Shown here: positions 36,901 through 44,750 of the stretch, piece by piece
Layout of the letters: each line of letters opens with the position of its first letter
How positions within the stretch are numbered: position 1 is the first letter of the stretch
Origin: an uncultured Granulosicoccus sp.
GTDB taxonomy: Bacteria; Pseudomonadota; Gammaproteobacteria; Granulosicoccales; Granulosicoccaceae
Assembly (NCBI GenBank): GCA_947492525.1
Contig: CANLNQ010000030.1
Span: 1-64,000, forward strand
Length of the DNA stretch: 64,000 nt
Direction: 5' to 3'
The notes under the pieces: generated by a model
The model's database searches: none
What the model saw: only the letters and a program-made list of their open reading frames with translations
What the model was told of the DNA's origin: nothing
Translations under genes and position numbers: made by a program

Positions 36901-39900
36901 TCCAGTACATCCACGTCTGAGGGAGTACGAACAATCTGGAGCTGCTCGAACGCCCCCTGCAGAAGCACGGAAAGTGCGTCGCCATTCTCACCATCGGGCA
37001 ACACAGCCAATACCGACTCGGTTGTTTCTGCCTGTTCATCGGGCGCTACGTCATTAGAGGCAAGATAAACCCTTTCCCAAACGGGTGTATACAACCAATC
37101 GTCAAAGGGCTCTCTGCCAGCTGCAGTAACGGACGTGCTTCCGGACTGTTCCCGTTGCGAACCACCTTTTCCTCCGAATTCGGGCATGGCCAACTGATGG
37201 AGGTAGGCAGGCGCCCAATGCCTGTTACGTTCAAAAGGATAAGTCGGCAGTGGAACCTTGCGGACAGCTCTGTCCCGGTCGAACTTGATCCAGTCCACAG
37301 GCGCACCAGCACACCAGGCACGTCCAATTGCATTCAAGGCAAAAAACGCATCATCTTGCTTTGCACGTGCATGACGTATCACGGGAACGGCAACGGAAGC
37401 AGCGCCTTCAAAATCCTGGTGTGATTCAATGAAATTGCACAGTGTCTTCCCGGGCCCTGTTTCCATGAACACTGAAGGCTGCTTCAGTGCCAGTGCGATG
37501 CACGCAGCAAAGGCCACTGGCTGACGAATCTGATTGGCCCAGAAAGCACTGCTGGTAGCCTCTTCATCCGTGATCGGCAGACCCGTCACATTTGACATCA
37601 AGGCAATGCGAGGCTGATGCAAATCAACACTCGCAAGTACTTTCTCGAATGCTGCAACGGCTGCGTCCATACTGCGAGAGTGGAACGCATGTGAGGTGCG
37701 CAGGATCTGATTCGCTATTCCAGCATCATCCAGGTAAGTGGTCAGCTGTTGCAACGCTGCGGTCGGGCCAGCCACAACACATTGTTCACTCGAATTGACT
37801 GCCGCCAGTTCGACCTCGCCTGCCAGACCTGCATCCTGAAGCACCTCGATGGTGCGGTTCACACTGACAGACATGGACAGCATGCTGCCCGGAGCCATCG
37901 ATTGCATCAGTCGTCCACGAGCGGCGACGACGTCAATTGCATCATCGAGGGACAGAATCCCCGCCTCGACGGCTGCTGCATACTCTCCAATGCTATGGCC
38001 TATCAGCAGAGTGGGCTGCAAACCCTGTTCCCCCAACCAGTGGGACATTGCATGCTCGACGCAAAACAATGCAGGCTGGGTGATGGCAGTCTGCTGCAAG
38101 CTATCCTCGGCATCCGATCCCGAAGAATCGAAAAGCAGTTCAACCAGATCGACACCGATCAACGGTACGAATCGTTTTGCACAGTAGTCGAAACGTGCTG
38201 AAAATGCAGGCTCCTTTTCGTAGAGCCCACGAGCCATGGCGATATATTGCGCGCCCTGCCCGGAGAATACCCAGACAAGACGGCGCGGCACGTCCAGCGC
38301 CTTGCCAGCGACGACGGGAAGGAAACTGACGTCTGTCTTGTCTTGCTGGCTTGAGGGGTCATCGCTCGACGGTTTCCCGTATTCCGACTCGTCTGTCACG
38401 ATAAACGCACGCCGCTCCTGGAAAGCATGTCGCCCATGACGCAGCGTATAGCCTACCGACTCATTATCTGTGTCTTCACTCTTTTGCAGATAGTCCTGCA
38501 AACGCTCAACCTGCTTGTTCGCGGCCGTGTCGGATTTCGCCGACAGCACCATGAGTTCCCCCCATGGCCGCTGAGCAGAACTGCCTGTTACAGAGCTCCT
38601 GGGTGCTTCAGAAAGTACTACGTGCGCATTGGTGCCACCGATGCCGAAGGCACTGACGCCAGCCACTCGAGGCTGAGATTCGCTCTGCCAGGGCTCCAGC
38701 ACAGTCCCCACGTAGAACGGTGTATTTTCGAAATCGATAGCGGGATTCGGAGTTTCGAAGCCGAGACTGGGCACGCGCATCTTGTAATGAAGGCTGAGCA
38801 CCGCCTTTATGAAGCCACTGACCCCTGCCGCAGCATCTGTGTGACCGATACTGGACTTCACCGAACCGATCGCGCAATAGCCTTTACGCTGAGTGCCGCG
38901 AGAGAATGCGCGCGTCAACCCTGCCACCTCGACAGGATCTCCCAAGCGTGTTCCCGTACCATGCGTTTCAACATAGCCTACCTCGTCGGGTGACACACCT
39001 GCCAGCTCCTGGGCCAACTCGATAACAGCAGCCTGACCTTTTTCGCTCGGTGCCGTGTATCCAGCCTTGTCGGCACCATCATTGTTGATCGCCGACGCCC
39101 GAATAACGGCATAGATATGGTCCCTGTCGTTCAGAGCGTCGTCCAGGCGCTTCAGCATGACCACACCACAAGCCTGGCCCAGCGTTGTCCCAGAGGCCTC
39201 CGCATCGAAGGCGCGACATCGTCCTTCGGGAGACAGAATCATTCCTGGCTGATGAAAGTACCCGACACCCTGCCGAAAATTCAGGCAAACACCGCCGGCC
39301 AGCGCAGCACCACATTCAAAAGCCAGAAGCGATTGCGCCGCCATGTGGATGGCCACCAGCGAGGTAGAACAGGCTGTCTGCACCGTCATCGCCGGGCCAC
39401 GTAGATTCAAGCGGTGCGATACCCGAGTGGTCAGAAAATCCTTGTCAGAGCCAATGAGCTGATCAAAGGCACTCAATGAATCTCGCGGGTCGGCGGCACC
39501 CAGCAAAGTGGCATAGTCGTTCGGATTCGACCCAGCAAATACGCCAATTTCCTCAGGGTAGCTGTACGGGTCGCAACCAGCGTTTTCCAGCGCTTCGTAA
39601 CAGGTTTCCAGAAACACACGACATTGGGGGTCGATAATGCTGGCTTCGCGAGGAGTAAAGCCGAAAAAGGCGGCATCGAAGCAATCAGCGTACGGAAATC
39701 GACTGCCTGCGCGAACGAAATTGTCAGATTGATACGTTTCGGCGGGAATACCCAGCTCATCCAGCTCCGCGTCGCTGAATCTGCGTAGCCCGTGCTCACC
39801 GGACTGCAGAAGACGCCAGAACTGCTCTATCGACTCCGATTCCGGAAACCTTCCGGCCAAACCGATGACAGCTACCGAACCAGAATGGTCGTTATCGGTC

Positions 39901-39902
39901 AT
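33936..39902 (-). CDS. type I polyketide synthase module with C-terminal epimerase-type domain
   Basis: A 1988-residue enzyme with domains KS, AT, KR, ACP and a C-terminal NRPS-type domain. KS has the active-site Cys in TACSTS (near residue 177), HGTGT and KSSIGHT. AT has GHSIGEYAAA (near 633) and HAFHS (near 738), which predicts malonyl-CoA. KR has GGLGGVGLSL (near 1190) and the Tyr in VGYVSANSYVEAMA. ACP has LGGDSLQ (near 1496). The last 450 residues carry epimerase-family marks: PDHFNISVLLE, LHHFVSDRVS (near 1686), TTGFFLVYNPV and LFNFVGKE. However, the catalytic Glu of the usual EGHGRE is Leu (LGHGRR, near 1821), so epimerisation is doubtful. There is no thioesterase. The ATG overlaps the NRPS stop by 4 nt (ATGA). 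Confidence 0.93.
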   Translation of the reverse strand: MTDNDHSGSVAVIGLAGRFPESESIEQFWRLLQSGEHGLRRFSDAELDELGIPAETYQSDNFVRAGSRFPYADCFDAAFFGFTPREASIIDPQCRVFLETCYEALENAGCDPYSYPEEIGVFAGSNPNDYATLLGAADPRDSLSAFDQLIGSDKDFLTTRVSHRLNLRGPAMTVQTACSTSLVAIHMAAQSLLAFECGAALAGGVCLNFRQGVGYFHQPGMILSPEGRCRAFDAEASGTTLGQACGVVMLKRLDDALNDRDHIYAVIRASAINNDGADKAGYTAPSEKGQAAVIELAQELAGVSPDEVGYVETHGTGTRLGDPVEVAGLTRAFSRGTQRKGYCAIGSVKSSIGHTDAAAGVSGFIKAVLSLHYKMRVPSLGFETPNPAIDFENTPFYVGTVLEPWQSESQPRVAGVSAFGIGGTNAHVVLSEAPRSSVTGSSAQRPWGELMVLSAKSDTAANKQVERLQDYLQKSEDTDNESVGYTLRHGRHAFQERRAFIVTDESEYGKPSSDDPSSQQDKTDVSFLPVVAGKALDVPRRLVWVFSGQGAQYIAMARGLYEKEPAFSARFDYCAKRFVPLIGVDLVELLFDSSGSDAEDSLQQTAITQPALFCVEHAMSHWLGEQGLQPTLLIGHSIGEYAAAVEAGILSLDDAIDVVAARGRLMQSMAPGSMLSMSVSVNRTIEVLQDAGLAGEVELAAVNSSEQCVVAGPTAALQQLTTYLDDAGIANQILRTSHAFHSRSMDAAVAAFEKVLASVDLHQPRIALMSNVTGLPITDEEATSSAFWANQIRQPVAFAACIALALKQPSVFMETGPGKTLCNFIESHQDFEGAASVAVPVIRHARAKQDDAFFALNAIGRAWCAGAPVDWIKFDRDRAVRKVPLPTYPFERNRHWAPAYLHQLAMPEFGGKGGSQREQSGSTSVTAAGREPFDDWLYTPVWERVYLASNDVAPDEQAETTESVLAVLPDGENGDALSVLLQGAFEQLQIVRTPSDVDVLEEGALRSCVEKLHDQGRYFSRLIHATSMSAPTLEHVSSVSASGASADAPSSVDFNQLLADSLLSALEFVQAGSRFITDEGSLHVDFISMGAHDLIGNEPLNPSSATLLGVAKVVPLEYPAMRARHLDIDEQALSKQGGADALISLLLQRDTPAILAIRHAQVWQPGVTVRHWQERNALPSTLRKGGRYLMVGGLGGVGLSLSRHLAETCHAHLVLTSRHGRPSSENADKETLDRLALLDAIENAAASVDIRAVDITDAEQMAEMIESVEAQAGPIDGVVVTAGVSDQSGSIHRRTRSASASSMASKVVGARILVDLFQTRSVDFLLFSSSIATQLYHNRFAQVGYVSANSYVEAMAAYARKRGVPALTVAWDDWLDVGMSVRAASDFGRDFGTSVNLVDELNSFAPADGVRLFERALRMPEPLSYVSPTNLNHRIEQDVHVVSPFLLQALGEDQVPSDEAAEEQAESLDSRLRAIWIALLGVATVDDGDDFFDLGGDSLQAARMGDRLSRQLGVNVPLNIIFDNSQFDQLLLALATQLADTDSAGDQVERPVSSRKGDGKFLLAPAQLRFLERGTPNPDHFNISVLLEPASSVEVPALEMALNDIVLHNDALRMRLLEPAEGAPWQQQIGTVDGVRQLLTLCDCSDEDEQLAHMEASQRSLDLKNGKVMTAVLYRQPQGTETLLLVLHHFVSDRVSLLHLIDCLDDAYAARLSAGDSLLPGTNNYPEWIERLAEEVQAPSVVSRWTELPWDRIAPLPVDRDNDRLENRNDTGADVVLNFTGPSVEYLLKQRLGRPDVFLIDAISDALSGWTGSGCVLMDVLGHGRRLFDDLDVSSTTGFFLVYNPVLIDASSSDDRNARHTSIHDALDNGWQLDALRYYSRDDSVRKRMAEIPRSQVLFNFVGKEIANDDGTEFRVVEGNRGKEIDDQGVRDHLLSILAITENDSTITLRIVYSTRFHDRETIERFSVMVRKAVESRMEEASARLKTA

Positions 39903-42900
39903 GAATGTTCCCCACGTAAGCGTTTTTTACGCCGATTGACGATAGCCTGTTGGCGTTGTCGAACTCTTTCTCCCAGCGCTGTAGTCCCGGAGGACTCGCC
40001 GTTGGCGGTAGAACACAAAGAATCCCCATTTGTTGATTCGCTATCTGACCGAACATGATTGCTCAGATCCGAGGCAGCCTTGGTGAGTTGCTGGACCAGT
40101 GAAGCTTGCTGACGAATGCTGCTGTTTGCCAACAGCTCAGTCACACTCAGTTCAGCCCCCAGATGCTCTCGCAGCATGTTTCGCAGACGCAACAAGCTCA
40201 GTGAATCGCCTCCACTGTCCAGAAAGTGATCATCGATAGACAAGCTCTGGTCACCGAGCAGGTCTTGCCAGAGCTTCAGTACGGTCGATTGCGTCGGATC
40301 CAGCGACTGACTCATTGCCACATCATCCCCAACACGGGAATCGTGCTGCTCCACCGGATCAGGCAACTGTGCGCGGTCCACCTTGCCACTGGCATTGAGT
40401 GCAAATCGCTCCAGCCCCACCCAGCGCGACGGCACCATGAATGCAGGCAGACGTTCTTTCGCAAATAGAGCCAGCCTATCAGTGTCAGTTGCCGGTACCA
40501 CGTAAGCGGTCAATCGCCCCTGTCCATCCGGGCCTGTGGTCGCAGTCACCACCACTTCGCGCACTGAGTCATGACTCAAGAGCACCTGCTCGATCTCACC
40601 CAGCTCGACACGTTGTCCCCGTATCTTTACCTGATGATCCAGGCGGCCCAGGTATTCGAGCATGCCGTCAGCGCTCCAACGCGCCAGATCACCGGTTCTG
40701 TAAAGAGTTCCACCTACACGGAAAGGATCGGGAATGAATCGATCGGCCGTCAGTTCGGGTTGGTTGACATACCCTTGAGCAACCTGTACCCCACCGATAC
40801 ACAATTCCCCAGCGACACCCACCGGCACCTGCTCGAGAGAACCGTCAAGCACGTGCAACTGGGTATTGGCAACCGGCTTTCCCAATGGCACAAAAGGAAG
40901 CTCACTCTTCGGATCGCACTCCCACCAGGTGACATCGATGGCAGCCTCCGTCGGGCCATAGAGATTGTGCAGGCGGCAATTCATCGATGAAAAAACGCGC
41001 TGTTGCAGCAGCTTCGGTAGCGCTTCGCCACTACAGATAATCTGCCGAATGCTCTTGCAGTCAACCACGGCTGGCTCATCCAGAAACAGTTGCAGCATGG
41101 ACGGCACAAAGTGCATGACCGTAACCTGTTCAGACTGAATGAGAGAACACAGATACGAAGGGTCACGATGACCGCCGGGTTTCGCAATGACCAGCTTCGC
41201 CCCGACCATGAAGGGCCAGAACAGCTCCCAGACAGAGACATCGAAGCTACAAGGGGTTTTCTGCAGCACGACATCATCGGCAGAGAGCTTGAGTGCTTCC
41301 TGCATCCACTGAAGTCGGTTGACGATCCCCTGGTGTGTGTTGATGACACCTTTCGGGCGTCCTGTGGAACCGGACGTGTAAAGAATGTAAGCGGCATCCT
41401 CAGGGGACGACTTCACTACGGGCGGCAGTACGGAGCAATTCGCCCATAGCTGGGCATCCGCCAGATTCAATTGTTCCACCGGCCACTTCCTGCAACGATC
41501 TTTCAGATTACTCTGATGCAATACCAGTGCAGCACCTGCGTTGGACACCATGTAATCCAGCCGATCGTCCGGAAATTCGGCATCAAGCGGCAGAAAAGCG
41601 GCACCCGCACGAACCACTGCGTGGATCGAGACCAGTAGATCGATGGAGCGTTCGACGAGCACTCCGACCACGTCGCCAGTACCAAGGCCCTTTATCTGCA
41701 GAAAGTTGGCAAGTTGGTTGACCGCTTTATCGAATGCATCGTAACTCAGCCGCTGATCTTCGAACTGCAAGGCTGTAGCTGAAGGGGTCTTCAAGGACTG
41801 CTTCTGCAAGGTTTGTTGCAATGGAAGAAACGCGCCGTAGTCGGTATCGGTAGCATTCCACTGTGCCATCTGCCTCAGGGATTCCCGGGATAGATAAGGA
41901 AGCGTCATGGCTTTCGTGCCTGACAGATCCTCCACTCGTGCCAAAGACTCAAGCAAGCGGATCAATTCTGAGACCAGGTTGCTGGCCGCAACTTCATTTA
42001 AATATGAAGAATAATGCTCTAAACGCAGTAAAATGCGTTCATCCCCATAGGCTATCAAGGTCACCGGAAAATTGGTTTGCCCCTCATAACTGAAGCGTCG
42101 ATTTGCAAACCTCTTCTGGTCCAATTGCCGCATGCGCGTATCCAGAGACTGGGTATCGAACATGATAGCTGTATCGAACACCGGGCCACCTTTGAACGGC
42201 GCCAACGCCAGAATCTCGGACAATGGTGTGGTCTCCACGCTGCGCAGCGCATGCTGCTCTGCCATTATCCCTTTTAGGACCGACATCACACTGGCGTCGT
42301 TCGGTACTTTTACCACCAGGGGCACTGTATTGATCAATAGCCCGACCATCTCTTCGCCATCAGGCACAGAGTGCCGACAGGCCCGCACAGAGCCGAAGCA
42401 GACCTGCTCCTGCCGGTTGTGATGGCACAGCAACAATGCCCAGGCTGCCTGCAAGATGGTATGAACGCTACACTCAGCGCGGATGGCAAGACGACGCACC
42501 GAATCACTCAATTCCAGATCAAGTGCACGCTGTTGCACTTGGAAAATATCGCTGTCGTTTCCAATACCCTTTGCATGTACAGGGGCTGATCTGAGCCCAC
42601 TGACAGCCTCCATCGAGCTTACTCGGGCTTCCCAGAACGCCCGTCCCGCCGACGATAGCGGCTTGTTGACTTGCTCGACATAACTATTGAAATCTACGAT
42701 CGGGTTCTCGCTTCCATGCAATCCGTCGTAATGATTGAATACCGTTCTCAACACTTGAACGAAAGAACGCCCGTCAAGCAGTGCGTGATGAAACGTCCAC
42801 AACACCAGGTAATCGTCCTCGGCAATGTGCACAACCGCCATGCGCTGAGGGACGCTAGACAAAGGGTCCGGACTGGCAAGTCGCTCCTGCCTTGACAGCT

Positions 42901-43210
42901 CGCTGATCGCCAGATTCAGATCGCGCTCCGAAAGATTGCCGCCCCATCTTGTTTCGGTCATGGGCAACTGAAACTCGTTGAGAACCATGCGGTTAGCACC
43001 CAGTTCGGTCAGACTGAAGCAGGAGCGCAGCACATCAAAGCGCTGTACAGCAAACTGCCATGCAGACTGCCACCGCTCCTCATCCAGTGGTTCTCTCAGG
43101 CGAATGCCGATCTGTTGCACGTCCACACCAGCTGCGGATGAACTGACATGATGGAACAACAGGCCTTGCTGAAGCGGCGTGGTTGGAAGGCTGGCTCTGA
43201 ATTCGCGCAT
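39899..43210 (-). CDS. non-ribosomal peptide synthetase module C-A-PCP, predicted serine
   Basis: A 1103-residue module. The condensation domain starts with TTPLQQGLLFHH, like DCL/dual-type C domains, and has the intact catalytic HHALLDG (near residue 140). The adenylation domain shows YTSGSTGRPKG (near 615), NLYGPTE and GKVDR with the conserved Lys (near 940). The specificity residues I read by eye are D-V-W-H-I-S-L-I-D-K, close to codes for serine. The peptidyl carrier domain has DSGGDSLSL (near 1000), followed by about 90 linker residues rich in Ser and basic residues, perhaps a docking element. The frame opens at TTG 43216; the ATG at 43210 is a better start. It is translationally coupled to the PKS gene. 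Confidence 0.94.
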   Translation of the reverse strand: MREFRASLPTTPLQQGLLFHHVSSSAAGVDVQQIGIRLREPLDEERWQSAWQFAVQRFDVLRSCFSLTELGANRMVLNEFQLPMTETRWGGNLSERDLNLAISELSRQERLASPDPLSSVPQRMAVVHIAEDDYLVLWTFHHALLDGRSFVQVLRTVFNHYDGLHGSENPIVDFNSYVEQVNKPLSSAGRAFWEARVSSMEAVSGLRSAPVHAKGIGNDSDIFQVQQRALDLELSDSVRRLAIRAECSVHTILQAAWALLLCHHNRQEQVCFGSVRACRHSVPDGEEMVGLLINTVPLVVKVPNDASVMSVLKGIMAEQHALRSVETTPLSEILALAPFKGGPVFDTAIMFDTQSLDTRMRQLDQKRFANRRFSYEGQTNFPVTLIAYGDERILLRLEHYSSYLNEVAASNLVSELIRLLESLARVEDLSGTKAMTLPYLSRESLRQMAQWNATDTDYGAFLPLQQTLQKQSLKTPSATALQFEDQRLSYDAFDKAVNQLANFLQIKGLGTGDVVGVLVERSIDLLVSIHAVVRAGAAFLPLDAEFPDDRLDYMVSNAGAALVLHQSNLKDRCRKWPVEQLNLADAQLWANCSVLPPVVKSSPEDAAYILYTSGSTGRPKGVINTHQGIVNRLQWMQEALKLSADDVVLQKTPCSFDVSVWELFWPFMVGAKLVIAKPGGHRDPSYLCSLIQSEQVTVMHFVPSMLQLFLDEPAVVDCKSIRQIICSGEALPKLLQQRVFSSMNCRLHNLYGPTEAAIDVTWWECDPKSELPFVPLGKPVANTQLHVLDGSLEQVPVGVAGELCIGGVQVAQGYVNQPELTADRFIPDPFRVGGTLYRTGDLARWSADGMLEYLGRLDHQVKIRGQRVELGEIEQVLLSHDSVREVVVTATTGPDGQGRLTAYVVPATDTDRLALFAKERLPAFMVPSRWVGLERFALNASGKVDRAQLPDPVEQHDSRVGDDVAMSQSLDPTQSTVLKLWQDLLGDQSLSIDDHFLDSGGDSLSLLRLRNMLREHLGAELSVTELLANSSIRQQASLVQQLTKAASDLSNHVRSDSESTNGDSLCSTANGESSGTTALGERVRQRQQAIVNRRKKRLRGEHS

Positions 43211-43298
43211 GTTCAACTAGACTAATCCGTCCATGACAAAGGGTATACATCTACTTGACATTATCTCAGAATATTCAAGCTTTTATCTGTGTTCCACT

Positions 43299-44438
43299 TC
43301 AACCCTTTAGTCCAGTCCATCTAGATACGATCCGTGGTATGGATCCACCGTCACTGTAGATTTCAGCGTCCAGGCGATAATTCTCCCCACGACGTCGGAT
43401 CCTCCTAAGCCACAGCATTACCCTAATACTGAAGGTCTGGACTGACGGCTTCCATTCTTGCTTGACGTTCACTAATCTCAATGAAACCATCTCACCGCCC
43501 TTTGTGAACTGATACTCACCCGAACATACCTGCTCCCCTCCGGATTCGAGAGAAAACACGCCACCATATCCAGAACCCTCAATCTGGCAGTCCTTCTTCA
43601 TTGCGATAAAAGGCGGGTCGAATGACAGGACAAGCGAGGTACACTTATTTCTTACTCTATGGGCACAAATTAACAGCTCACCTTTCTTCCCTTCATCAAT
43701 AAGCGTCTCGAATTGCTCACCAGATACCCAAACCGGTTCAGTGGAAGAGGCCAATTGCTGCCTCAAGTCAGTCTCTGATCCTATGCATCCACAGTGATCT
43801 ATGACCACCGCATTCAATGAAGCGAGTAACAGATCAGCACAGTAACGGGCAGAGTAACGAAGCCTGCCACCCAAGGGAACTCGTACCAAGGGCGAACTTG
43901 GCAGCGTAACTGGCTGCATGAGTGCACAATCAATCCGCAAGCTAAATTGCGCAGCAGCTCGTTTACACAAGGCAAGGCGACGCATAGAAAGAAACCTGAT
44001 AAGCGTGGGTGATACGCGAAAAGGCGCAGGAGCAAAAACGCTGAAGACCTCGGAATCCTCTTGATGAGGCTCAACTGCCTTCAGCTGAATACTTCTATTC
44101 TCGCCATCACGGAAATCAATGTCAGCAAACAGCCCCTCCTCACTAATTGAAAACTCCAGCTTGGCGAAGGCAGTCGACTGGACTGAGCCAAACTCATGCA
44201 GAGCTGTGGCGGCCTCGCCAAAAAACCAATCAGCGCTCAGCGACTGTGACATCGAACTAAAAACATCCACTTCACCAGATGCACGTGTCATAAGCACAAG
44301 AACTGCACTCCCTTCGTGAACTCTCCACTTCTGAACTTCGAGTGAATGATAAACGTCATGACCTGAGAATGGAATTTCAAAAAACGCCTGAAGTGCAGAC
44401 ATTCGCAAACTGAATGGAGTGAAATAGATCGAGTTCAT
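43299..44438 (-). CDS. hypothetical protein upstream of the NRPS gene
   Basis: I do not recognise this protein. It is about 379 aa if started at the ATG at 44438 (MNSIYFTPFSLRMS); the frame stays open to 44552. No signal peptide, membrane segment or short catalytic motif stands out. The C-terminal part is beta-rich, with PPFIAMKKDCQIEGSGYGG and a basic IRVMLWLRRIRRRGENY stretch. It lies 88 nt upstream of the NRPS gene on the same strand, so it may be part of the same transcript and serve the assembly line, but nothing in the sequence proves this. Confidence 0.65.
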   Translation of the reverse strand: MNSIYFTPFSLRMSALQAFFEIPFSGHDVYHSLEVQKWRVHEGSAVLVLMTRASGEVDVFSSMSQSLSADWFFGEAATALHEFGSVQSTAFAKLEFSISEEGLFADIDFRDGENRSIQLKAVEPHQEDSEVFSVFAPAPFRVSPTLIRFLSMRRLALCKRAAAQFSLRIDCALMQPVTLPSSPLVRVPLGGRLRYSARYCADLLLASLNAVVIDHCGCIGSETDLRQQLASSTEPVWVSGEQFETLIDEGKKGELLICAHRVRNKCTSLVLSFDPPFIAMKKDCQIEGSGYGGVFSLESGGEQVCSGEYQFTKGGEMVSLRLVNVKQEWKPSVQTFSIRVMLWLRRIRRRGENYRLDAEIYSDGGSIPRIVSRWTGLKG

Positions 44439-44650
44439 TGGTTGATCTTGTCGAGACCCGCGATAATGGTAGATGAATGGAACGCCACGTAACATCGAGC
44501 ATACTACCAAGCAGAAGCGCCAAATGTGTTCAAATTGACAAGCGACTTCCACATGCTTGATGGCAGCAATTCCGAATTTGCATGCGGATTTCCACTGATA
44601 CTAAGAGTACAACTCCTGAACCTCAAAAGCTGACAACCTAACTGGTGGAA

Positions 44651-44685
44651 AAGCTGGTATAAATAAAGGTTATACCACCAGCTTA
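44651..44685. repeat. inverted repeat between divergent genes
   Basis: AAGCTGGT-ATAA at 44651-44662 pairs with TTATACCACCAGCTT at 44670-44684, apart from a 3-nt bulge. It lies in the 312-nt spacer between the unknown gene at 43299 and the dimethylformamidase-like gene, which diverge. It could be an operator for either unit or a stem-loop in a transcript. The rest of the spacer is AT-rich, with no gene seen. Confidence 0.5.
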
Positions 44686-44750
44686 TGACTTTCACGTTCT
44701 GCCCGTGTTATATATATCAGATGGTGAGGTGAAAGCTAAATTAAACAACA

